Assembly: GCA_004211975.1 (NCBI GenBank) | Contig: RXIK01000116.1 | Location: 1-35,824 of the forward strand | Direction: 5' to 3' | Source: Methanosarcinales archaeon | GTDB lineage: Archaea; Halobacteriota; Methanosarcinia; Methanosarcinales; Methanogasteraceae | Length of the DNA: 35,824 bases | Part shown: one piece after another, positions 28,193-35,824 of the stretch | Layout: each line of letters starts with the position of its first letter | How positions within the stretch are numbered: position 1 is the first letter of the stretch | Made by a program: the position numbers and the translations under genes | The notes under the pieces: generated by a model | Databases searched by the model: none | What the model was told of the DNA's origin: nothing | What the model saw: only the letters and a program-made list of their open reading frames with translations

Positions 28193-29690
28193 TGGATATA
28201 ATCGAGAAACTGTTAGATACCCCCCAACACTAAGATTGAAAGCATCAAATTAAATGAAGAAAATGATGTCATCATCACTGTGCGAAGCACGATCAACAGC
28301 ACTCACTGCCGTAAATGCGGCAGAAAGATCAGGCAAACCCCATGGGCATGATTAAGCGATCATGTTGCGTTATTTGCCGATTTTTGGTATCCACTCCAAA
28401 AAGGAGGGTAAGACGTATTCGGGCTTCAATTTACCTAAATCTTGTGTTATGATCCGCTTTGATTTCTAAAGATCATCTGTTATCGATTTAGTAGCATTTT
28501 ATTATACATTTAAGATTTAAACTAACACCTATTGCGTGATTTAAAACACTATTTGCATAAGACAGTAACAACAAATTGTTGATTTTTAGATAATACCCCC
28601 ATTTACCCTCTAATTTGGAGGGGATACGATTTTTGGGCGGAAAACTTACATCCGCATCTACCCGGCAAGATATCGGTGCACCCATTGCGAAGGCAAACCG
28701 ACAACAACACAGAAATTGCATGAGTATAAAGCGAGAAGCTCATGCACGGGTAGCGTATGAAGAGCACCTATTACTTCAATTAGTGAATAGTACTTATTAG
28801 ATGTTAGTATAAAGGAAGACATAGGTTACGAGACTGTTGTGGGGGCTATCCAGCGCCATATTAGTGATACGGTGAATTGGGCTGAGATCAAGAGATTAAA
28901 TGTTATAGGGCTCGATGAAATCACCTTGAAAAAGGGGCACAAGGACTTTGTGGTGATTGTGACAGCGCGCGATTGTGGCAACATAACCATACTAGCAGTG
29001 CTCAACGATCGTAAAAAGAGTACTGTGAAGGAGTTTTTTATCGAGTATTCCCGAACGATTGAAAAAGACGGTCACGACAGTCTGTTCAGACATGTATGAC
29101 GGCTATATTAATGCTGCAAAGGAAGTTTTTGGAGAAGATGTTGTGGTTGTGATTGACCGTTTTCACGTTGCCAAACTGTATGGAGGAGGGCTGGATAACC
29201 TTCGAAAGAAGGAGATTGCACGTTTGAAGGCAGAGTTGGCAGAAGAAGAAGAAGAAGAACATAAAAACCTGAAGGGGGTGATGTGGCCACTACGCAAGAA
29301 TACAAGAGATTTGGTGGACGCGGAGTTAGAAGTCTTGAAACGGTTATTTAAATATTCTTGATGTTAGAAATAACATATAAACTTCGTAATGATTTGACCG
29401 ATATATTTAATTCGGATATTTCTAAAAGCGAAGCGCAGGTTAAAATCGATAATTGGATTAATGAAACCATAAAAAGCGGGTTAACTTGTTACAACAACTT
29501 TTTATCAACATTAGACACGCGGATGTGCGAGATTATAAATTACTTTATAAACCGACAAACAAGTGGATTTGTAGAAAGGCTGAATAACAAGATTAAGGTG
29601 ACCAAACGCCGTTATTATGGAATTCTTAATGTCAAACATCTATTTCAGCACATACATCTTGATTTAAATGGATACCCATTATTTACTTGA
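28193..29690 (+). pseudogene. ISL3-family transposase, several frameshifts and one internal insertion
   Basis: MDIIEKLLDTPQ / KIESIKLNEENDVIITVRSTINSTHCRKCGRK / YIRIYPARYRCTHCEG / LLDVSIKEDIGYETVVGAIQRH / LNVIGLDEITLKKGHKDFVVIVTA / VCSDMYDGYINAAKEVFGEDVVVVIDRFHVAKLY / YFINRQTSGFVERLNNKIKVTKRRYYG in different frames. Confidence 0.88.
28388..28626. mobile_element. 239-bp MITE-like element nested in the ISL3 transposase
   Basis: TIRs TATCCaCTCCAAAaagGAGGGTAA / TATCCcCTCCAAAttaGAGGGTAA; 10-bp direct repeat CGATTTTTGG at 28378-28387 and 28627-28636; excision restores LPIFGRKTYIRIYPARYRCTHCEG in frame. Confidence 0.88.
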
Positions 29691-29731
29691 TTTATCATGA
29701 AGATCAATTTCACGAGAATTACCAAAGAGCC

Positions 29732-29836
29732 GGTATTTATTAGACTCTGAATGTTTCTACCGATTCTGGTATATGCCTTATCATCAAGAGCATCGAGATC
29801 CTTCTGTGCGCTCTTCTTGATACGGATCTCATACAA
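29732..29836 (-). pseudogene. RelE/ParE-type toxin, truncated by the IS
   Basis: MYEIRIKKSAQKDLDALDDKAYTRIGRNIQSLIN then diverges into IS sequence. Confidence 0.75.
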
Positions 29837-30038
29837 CTTGTTTCAACCTGTGCCTTCTGTAGCCCCCATAATCCATCGTTTCTTCGGTTTTCAACACTTC
29901 AAAATCCATAGCGTCTTCATAGTCTTCTAACATCCCTATAACTGCTTTAAATGTAGGGATATCCATAATAACTCCCTTTTTCTCGTTATTTTGGTAAACA
30001 TACTGCAAATTCTCTTCTTTTATCTTAAGCATCTTCAC
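29829..30038 (-). CDS. RelB/Phd-like antitoxin
   Basis: IMDIPTFKAVIGMLEDYEDAMDFEVLKTEE; overlaps the toxin start. Confidence 0.65.
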   Translation of the reverse strand: MKMLKIKEENLQYVYQNNEKKGVIMDIPTFKAVIGMLEDYEDAMDFEVLKTEETMDYGGYRRHRLKQVV

Positions 30039-30195
30039 CCTCCTTATCTACTTTAAAATCTATTCAGCAACACCTCATTTAAGGATTACGATTCCCCCCT
30101 CATCTTTCTGTTCGTCCGCCATTCCCCAATTATCAGAAAAACCAAACCGCACATCTCACCAAAGATTGTCCCGCCCAATCGGACAAAATCGCCCC

Positions 30196-30572
30196 CGTCC
30201 CGTATCATCGATCGGGTCACCCCACAGTCCGGGTGTGCTTTCGGATGCCTCCGCCAGAATCACTCATATCGTCCTGGGACTCCTGCGCAGCGAGAAGGAC
30301 GAGGTTCTCGCGTATTTCGGAGTTTTGGGCGCCAGCCGGCTGCCGTCGGGAACTGCCGTCTCGTAGCTGAGTGCGGTCTGGTGCATGGGTGTGGTGGCGG
30401 TCCCGGTCCATATTGATGTGGCTTTCGGTGTTTGCGAAAATTTGTTGCGGATGCTTGCCGTCCGGTGACTGCGATTTCAGTTGTACCCAAATTGGGGACA
30501 ACTCAAACGGTTTGGATGCCCGGTCTTTGGCGTTGCCCCGGTGCGGTCCGGGCGTCGGGCGGTCTGCCATGA
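30196..30572. repeat. GC-rich ~0.38-kb repeat, copy A
   Basis: Aligns with 32449-32825 and 34534-34720; core CTCGCGTATTTCGGAGTTTTGGGCGCCAGCC. Confidence 0.85.
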
Positions 30573-30632
30573 TGGCGACTTAATTCCATTAACACCCGTA
30601 TATTGAGAACGTTTTCCATCATCAGTCCTACA

Positions 30633-31409
30633 TCAGGTTAACAATCTGGAAAATATCAGTATGCTAACAAATATTAACGTTAATGAGATAAATATTTTAA
30701 GACGGTTAACATCCACATTTCTAATAATCTGGGGTCCTATCTGCCCTCCAATAACAACTGAAGGTAGTACAAAAATCAGAACGCTCATTAATGCAGTTCG
30801 ATTATCGACGAGTTCATTGACGAACACTGGATTCATTCGGGTCAATGCGGCTACAATATCTACAATAAATATAATAACAACTGCTGAACCGATAACTTCG
30901 GATGGATGCCCGATTCGTTCATGGTTCCACATCCCAGGGACTATCAGCTTGCCCAAACCGGTGGCAATTAATCCCTTTAAGAAGCCAGCAATAATTCCCA
31001 CTTCCCAGAAAATTTTCTGATGCTTAACTTTTGCTTTCTGTGTGTTGCTACTGGAAATAAGCTGATATAGCCCATATATAAATACAAATAAGCCAAAAAT
31101 AAGAATGAGAACTTTTTCATTAACGTAAGATGCCAGAAGAGAACCAACGATGGCAGCAGGAACTGTTGTGATCAAATACTGTTTTACTATATACCAATTG
31201 ACAGTTCCCTGATAGACATTTCTGATTACGCCACTCCCAAATCCAAATAACATAGTTAAAAGCGCTAACCAGAAAACGATTCTGGGATTCAATCCGATGA
31301 AAAATAGATATACGGGTATCCAGAAATTGGCTCCAGATATGCCAGAAGTCATCGAGATGATACTAATAACTATACCGATGGGAAAAAGATACCAATATGT
31401 GAACTCCAT
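30633..31409 (-). CDS. TauE/SafE-family membrane protein (sulfite exporter-like)
   Basis: Polytopic; GIVISIISMTSGISGANFWIPVYLF and GIIAGFLKGLIATGLGKLIVPGM repeat halves. Confidence 0.82.
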   Translation of the reverse strand: MEFTYWYLFPIGIVISIISMTSGISGANFWIPVYLFFIGLNPRIVFWLALLTMLFGFGSGVIRNVYQGTVNWYIVKQYLITTVPAAIVGSLLASYVNEKVLILIFGLFVFIYGLYQLISSSNTQKAKVKHQKIFWEVGIIAGFLKGLIATGLGKLIVPGMWNHERIGHPSEVIGSAVVIIFIVDIVAALTRMNPVFVNELVDNRTALMSVLIFVLPSVVIGGQIGPQIIRNVDVNRLKIFISLTLIFVSILIFSRLLT

Positions 31410-31533
31410 GAATGTAAATTATTTTTGATAGTTATATGTGGTTCGGAATGACTTCCACACATCTAATTATGAATTGGTCTTCCCGAAGTCACTAAATTTT
31501 ATAAATACCAGACTCAACAAAAATACACCCCAT

Positions 31534-31800
31534 TCACCTCGACTTCGGACAAAACCGCGTAAGCCCAAGCATCTGCGCAACCCCTGCGATGCTGATCACA
31601 TAAAATACCGCCTTCGCCCCCGCAACTTCCAGTATCACCTCAAGCGTCCCGTTAACAACCGTCGTCCCCGTAACAAGCGATTGAATCGCAGCATCGCATC
31701 GATGACACCAGGCAGCACCACATTAGACGCAATCACCGTCGTGCACAGCGCAATATCGAGACAGACGAGCGGCAGCTCTGCAAGGGGTTCTTGTGACCAG
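31534..31800 (-). pseudogene. frameshifted remnant of a small hydrophobic protein
   Basis: ELPLVCLDIALCTTVIASNVVLPGVIDA then, after a frame change, AIQSLVTGTTVVNGTLEVILEVAGAKAVFYVISIAGVAQMLGLTRFCPKSR*. Confidence 0.35.
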
Positions 31801-31851
31801 GGTCAGGGAATCGGATAGTATTATAACATATAGGAATCTATAGTATACTAT

Positions 31852-32088
31852 ATGGCAGCTACCACAACGATCTGCATAGAACCCGGAGTGAAGGACCTAC
31901 TGACAAATCTGAAACGTCACCCTCGTGAATCATATAATTCTGTCGTTGCGCGGTTGACGAATCTGGCGATCGATTGCGAACCACTGAGCGATGAGGCGAT
32001 ACAAGGCATCGAAGAGGCACTTGAAGACATTAAACATGGGCGCCTGCACTCCGAAGAAGAGATCATGAAAGAGTTTGACCTGCTATGA
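31852..32088 (+). CDS. RelB-like antitoxin
   Basis: Short acidic protein IQGIEEALEDIKHGRLHSEEEIMKEF; stop overlaps RelE start. Confidence 0.7.
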   Translation: MAATTTICIEPGVKDLLTNLKRHPRESYNSVVARLTNLAIDCEPLSDEAIQGIEEALEDIKHGRLHSEEEIMKEFDLL

Positions 32089-32351
32089 GCTACAAGGTCA
32101 ACTATACCGCAAAAGCGAGAAAGGATCTCAAAAACCTGCCCCCGGCTGTTGCAAAGAGGATTATTCTATCGATCAATAGTATCAGGGATGACCCCTACAC
32201 TCATGCCAAGAAGATCAAAGGGGCGAAACGCCATCCACTTTACACCCACCGCGTCGGTGACTACCGGGCGATCATGGACATAACAGAGGATCGCCTGCTA
32301 ATCATGGTGATGGAAACAAGGCACAGAAGCAAGATATATCGGAAATATTAA
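32085..32351 (+). CDS. RelE-family toxin
   Basis: YKVNYTAKARKDLKNLPPAVAKRI...HPLYTHRVGDYRAIMDITEDRLLIMVMETRHRSKIY. Confidence 0.88.
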   Translation: MSYKVNYTAKARKDLKNLPPAVAKRIILSINSIRDDPYTHAKKIKGAKRHPLYTHRVGDYRAIMDITEDRLLIMVMETRHRSKIYRKY

Positions 32352-32448
32352 TGTGATGCGATAAACCACGAGTCGCATTGCACATAACTCTTCCAGGAGT
32401 CTGCCGGATCGACCCCCACATCCGGGAACTTGCATGTAATGGTATGCC

Positions 32449-32825
32449 AGTCCCGGATCATCGATCAAGTCATCCCACAGTCCGGGTGCGCTTTCGGATA
32501 CCTCCGCCGGAATCGCTCAGGTCGTCCGGGGGCTCCTGTGCAACGGAAAGGAGGATTCTCGCGTATTTCGGAGTTTTGGGCGCCAGCCTGCCGCCGTCCG
32601 GAACTGCCGTCTCGTAGCTGAATGCGGTCTGGTGCATGGGTGGGGCATCTGCGGTTCCAGTCTGTATGATATGGCTTTAGGTGTTTGCAAAAATCTGTTG
32701 CGGTACTGCTTGCCATCTGGTGATTGCAATTTTAGTTGTACCCAAATTGAGGACAACTCAAGCGATTTGGATGCCCGGTCTTGACGTTGCCCTGGTGCGG
32801 TCCGGGAATCGGGCGGTCTGCCAAT
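32449..32825. repeat. GC-rich ~0.38-kb repeat, copy B
   Basis: Nucleotide alignment to copy A over its whole length with small indels. Confidence 0.85.
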
Positions 32826-33007
32826 GCGGGGGCGTACGTCAACGACACTGCAATATGGTTGCGGGGCATCTTTAACCGAGGGGGGTCCGCGTATATGGGA
32901 TGATGACGAGCGCGGACAGAGGTGGGGATAGAGCGATTCAAAAGGTTTAAATGCAGCGGCTGATTAATGAAACATATATGTTTGATAATAGGTGATACGG
33001 TGAAGAT

Positions 33008-33313
33008 ATGACGATAGAAGAACCTAAGCCTACTCAAGTCCAAATCGAAGGATTGAATCTCAGAAATATTTTCGATGATAAATTTATAGGCGCGCTGGAA
33101 AAAGCTATAGGAAGAACTCCGTATTATATCGCAGTACGACTCGTCGATTTCGATGATGATAAGAGCGAAATCATAAGTCTGTTTCATGGAAATAAAGAAA
33201 AATCAGATCAGAATCTCTTAAATATAGACGCATCAGATCCAGAAACACTTGATAAAGTGGTGAAAGCTGTCATAAAATATTATGGGGGATGTGAAGATGA
33301 TCACTCCGAATAA
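33008..33313 (+). CDS. uncharacterised protein, first gene of a MazF operon
   Basis: 101-aa ORF overlapping the next gene. Confidence 0.6.
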   Translation: MTIEEPKPTQVQIEGLNLRNIFDDKFIGALEKAIGRTPYYIAVRLVDFDDDKSEIISLFHGNKEKSDQNLLNIDASDPETLDKVVKAVIKYYGGCEDDHSE

Positions 33314-33632
33314 TGTCAATGTCTCTGACCCTTATATGTCAGAGTTCGGCTTATATGGAAAAATTGAACCATTGTCTGATCCAAAACGTTTCATAGAGGG
33401 GTGGGCAAAGAATGTCTCTGGAAAAGAGCGACATAAAAGAGAGATACTTTTTGATGCAAATTTTTTAGCCAGAGAATTTGAAGATCTAAAAAATAAGAAT
33501 AAAATCCTTAACGAACGGCTTGAAAAAATAGAAGAAGAATTATCAAAAACGCACCTGATAGGAGTTCATAACCTCATGTTTTCTCATAATGTAATAGATG
33601 AAATATGGGATGAAGAAGATGACACCCTATAA
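33297..33632 (+). CDS. putative coiled-coil antitoxin-like protein
   Basis: MITPNNVNVSDPYMSEFGLYG...EFEDLKNKNKILNERLEKIEEEL; overlaps the MazF start by 14 nt. Confidence 0.6.
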   Translation: MITPNNVNVSDPYMSEFGLYGKIEPLSDPKRFIEGWAKNVSGKERHKREILFDANFLAREFEDLKNKNKILNERLEKIEEELSKTHLIGVHNLMFSHNVIDEIWDEEDDTL

Positions 33633-33978
33633 TTTAAATGTTGCTCAACGTGAAATTGTTTGGTTGGAATTTCCTTTTTCAGATTTATCCGATTCAAAAA
33701 CCAGACCTGGACTAATAGTGTCGAATAATTCATATAACAAAAATCATTCGGATGTTATTTGCTGCGCGATCACCAGCAAAAAGCGTGACGATTATTGTAT
33801 TGGAATTAACAACACAGATATTGAGATTGGAAAACGTTTTACAAAAAAAAGCCGAGTTAGATATGATTGGATTCTTAAAGTGGATAAAAAATTAATTAAA
33901 GGAAGGCATGGAACACTAAAAAAAGAAAAAAGCCGAGAAATAATTAATGCAATTCAAAAATTAATAAACATAGAATAA
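33619..33978 (+). CDS. MazF/PemK-family toxin
   Basis: REIVWLEFPFSDLSDSKTRPGLIVSNNSYN..VICCAITSK; start at ATG 33619. Confidence 0.85.
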   Translation: MTPYNLNVAQREIVWLEFPFSDLSDSKTRPGLIVSNNSYNKNHSDVICCAITSKKRDDYCIGINNTDIEIGKRFTKKSRVRYDWILKVDKKLIKGRHGTLKKEKSREIINAIQKLINIE

Positions 33979-34264
33979 CAAAACAGTGTTACCAATTGAG
34001 TTGAGCCTGACCATAACCCACCCCCTAAAACCCTGATAATCATCCGATTCACACCAAACCCCCCATACACTCGAAAGTACAGTGATAGATTCCGAAGTCG
34101 CCAAACCCCGCCCTTAAGTATAGATCCAGCACATAGTGTTTTCACGTTCGGATAACCCTCAACAAGACAATTACACGGTTAAGTCATAAGTGAAACCATG
34201 CGGCGATTATGAGGAGGTTCTCTGCACCTTCACCAATTCCCGATTACCATCTCTTCTACCAGTT

Positions 34265-34333
34265 CTATTAACCGCAGATGCACGCAGATACCCAACTAAC
34301 AAATCCACATTCATCTGCGTTTACCAGCGGTCC
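34265..34333. repeat. imperfect inverted repeat of the ACGCAGAT dispersed type
   Basis: ACCGCAGATGCACGCAGAT ... ATCTGCGTTTACCAGCGGT. Confidence 0.6.
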
Positions 34334-34533
34334 ATTATATTTTCAACTGACCGAAAGAACTCTGCAAAACCGGTATCGAGAGGATGGATAGATTGTTACT
34401 CTGATGGAGATCAGGTTCACGGTCACGAAAGGTACTATAAGCCCGAGTTTTTCGCCATCAGTTCTGTCAACCGACTACAAATAATGTGATCGGAACCGAG
34501 AACACTTGCCCTACCAATCAAACACAGTCGTTC

Positions 34534-34720
34534 CAGTCCCGGATCTTTCGATCGGGCGATCCCAAAGTCCGGGTGCGCTTTCGGATGCCTCTGCCAGAAT
34601 CGCTCGTGCCGTCCAGAGACTCCGGTGCAGCGAGAAGGGGGGATTCTCGAGTATTTCGGAGTTTTGGGCGCCAGCCTGCCGCCGTCTGGGGCTGCTGTCT
34701 CGTGGCTGAGTGCGGTCTGA
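34534..34720. repeat. GC-rich repeat, copy C (only the left half)
   Basis: CCAGTCCCGGATC..CGATCGGGCGATCCCAAAGTCCGGGTGCGCTTTCGGATGCCTC... ends after GAGTGCGGTCTG. Confidence 0.82.
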
Positions 34721-34855
34721 TCTGTGCGCTGGATAGTGGGAAAGTCCAGACGTATGGTGAGCCCCTTGCAGCGGTTCTTACATATCCGAATCACGAGAGA
34801 CCCCCCCCCCAGATCGATTACGTTGATATGTTCCGCATCCGTACTTACACACTCA

Positions 34856-35353
34856 TCAGATCTCGTCTATCAACTCTAAAAATTTGATGTATTGTTCGCT
34901 ACCAATTCTCCAACCCTTTCTGATCATCTCACCCATTTTTTCTACGGATTCTTGCTTGCTTAACGAACCACGCCGTATTGCTTGAAATATCAGGTAGAAG
35001 GTCCCGTGCACATTCACATTACACATTTCACCGATTTCTCTTGCGATTCCATCATCGATGATGGCGACGCACCCATATTCGCTTGCCAGCGCCATAACAT
35101 CCATCTCTGCAGCGTGTATCTCGCTCTCAAAACCGGTAAACTTGCTGGCAGGATCCACAATTTTTATCGTGCCGCGTTTGATGCACTCTTCGATGATAAA
35201 TGAGTCTGCATCACCCCTTTGTTTTCCAACCGTGACAACTTCGTCAAATACCAGCCCCGGGATCAGTAAATCATCCCCGGTTTCCTCTATTATTGAGATG
35301 AGACCGACTTTAGCGAGATATATCAGCGGGGTGGAGTTGAGTACAACCGTCAT
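34856..35353 (-). CDS. PIN-like toxin (DUF3368 type)
   Basis: VVLNSTPLIYLAKVGLISII, IHAAEMDVMALASEYGCVAIIDDGIAREIG. Confidence 0.85.
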   Translation of the reverse strand: MTVVLNSTPLIYLAKVGLISIIEETGDDLLIPGLVFDEVVTVGKQRGDADSFIIEECIKRGTIKIVDPASKFTGFESEIHAAEMDVMALASEYGCVAIIDDGIAREIGEMCNVNVHGTFYLIFQAIRRGSLSKQESVEKMGEMIRKGWRIGSEQYIKFLELIDEI

Positions 35354-35652
35354 TCTGTTGCTGCATTAAAATCCTTTTGGATGTCCCGTGTTGATATGTT
35401 CAGGGGGATATCTCTTTCTTTTAAGAGCTCCAGCATCGCTCTCTTTGATATTCCCGATATTTCCGCAGCTTTTCCCAGGGATACTTTTTTGTCCCGGAAA
35501 AGCCCGATAGCATAATCTTTCAACTCGTGTTCGATTCCAATATCGATAAGTTTTCTTACCAACGATGGCGTATCCATATATCGTATCTTTGAAAGCCGTT
35601 CAATTTTCATACGCATCTCCCCTGTTGGTTCTATTGATATTGCTTCCATGTT
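35350..35652 (-). CDS. UPF0175-like HTH antitoxin
   Basis: YMDTPSLVRKLIDIGIEHELKDYAIGLFRDKKVSLGKAAEISGISKRAMLELLKERDI; start approximate (MEAISIEP). Confidence 0.8.
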   Translation of the reverse strand, partial: NMEAISIEPTGEMRMKIERLSKIRYMDTPSLVRKLIDIGIEHELKDYAIGLFRDKKVSLGKAAEISGISKRAMLELLKERDIPLNISTRDIQKDFNAATE

Positions 35653-35707
35653 TAATGAAATTGGGTTCTGTACGGATAACCTTTTGCACCTCGCTCCACT
35701 CAACTTT

Positions 35708-35824
35708 GTCAACTAAGAAGACGCGATTACTCGCGCCTTCTCGTCTAAGAACGGTGCGTGAAACTTTCACCTCACACCGCTCAAGCATTTTGTAACCCTT
35801 TCTGTCTTGGGCAGCAGTTCACAT
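35708..35824 (-). mobile_element. 3' end of a group II intron (domains V and VI); rest lies beyond the window
   Basis: Domain V, minus 35782-35749: GAGCGGTG-TGAGGT-GAAA-GTTTCA-CG-CACCGTTC (34 nt, AGC triad, GAAA loop, 2-nt bulge). Domain VI 35745-35711 with unpaired A opposite 35714, 7 nt from the 3' end ..GTTGAC. Confidence 0.82.

Larger units (their letters stand above)
27976..29731 (+). mobile_element. decayed ISL3-like insertion sequence
   Basis: Left end GGCTCTGTGGTAGCTCCCGTGA and right end (reverse complement) GGCTCTTTGGTAATTCTCGTGA match 18/22; ISL3-like transposase fragments inside. Confidence 0.8.

Noticed and set aside
29236-29262. GAAGAAGAAGAA run as a regulatory microsatellite
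   Set aside because: In-frame Glu-rich stretch in an already decayed transposase
30217-30570. 117-aa ORF in repeat copy A as a conserved protein
   Set aside because: Equivalent frame is broken by indels in copies B and C; treated as nucleotide repeat
34801-34810. C10 homopolymer as a phase-variation tract
   Set aside because: Not inside or just upstream of a supported ORF; could be a sequencing artefact
1-35824. CRISPR array, rRNA or tRNA genes
   Set aside because: No regularly spaced repeats and no recognisable rRNA or tRNA sequence seen by eye; tRNAscan/Infernal would be decisive

Overview
The window looks like an archaeal chromosome from the methanogen/alkanotroph lineage of Euryarchaeota. 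It carries a CooS-type CO dehydrogenase, a methyl-coenzyme M reductase component A2-like double ABC ATPase, archaeal L1-L10-L12, and an archaeal-type GlmS/GlmM/nucleotidyltransferase cluster. The left two-thirds is mostly core metabolism: amidohydrolase, UDP-GlcNAc-type pathway, an ASKHA/coiled-coil operon, CODH with a MinD-like ATPase and CBS protein, M24 peptidase, ABC ATPases, trpA, ribosomal proteins and an M42 peptidase. One defence-like ATPase + nuclease pair (8.8-10.7 kb) is embedded in it. The right end (about 28-35.8 kb) is an accessory island. It contains a decayed ISL3-like IS that carries a nested ~239-bp MITE-like element with clear TIRs and a 10-bp target duplication. It also contains four toxin-antitoxin-type loci, three copies of an unrecognised ~0.2-0.4 kb GC-rich repeat lying between them, and the 3' end (domains V and VI) of a group II intron at the edge. 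Two non-multiple-of-3 duplications (41 bp and 44 bp) alter reading frames in otherwise intact genes. All calls are from reading the sequence and the supplied ORFs; no database search was run.
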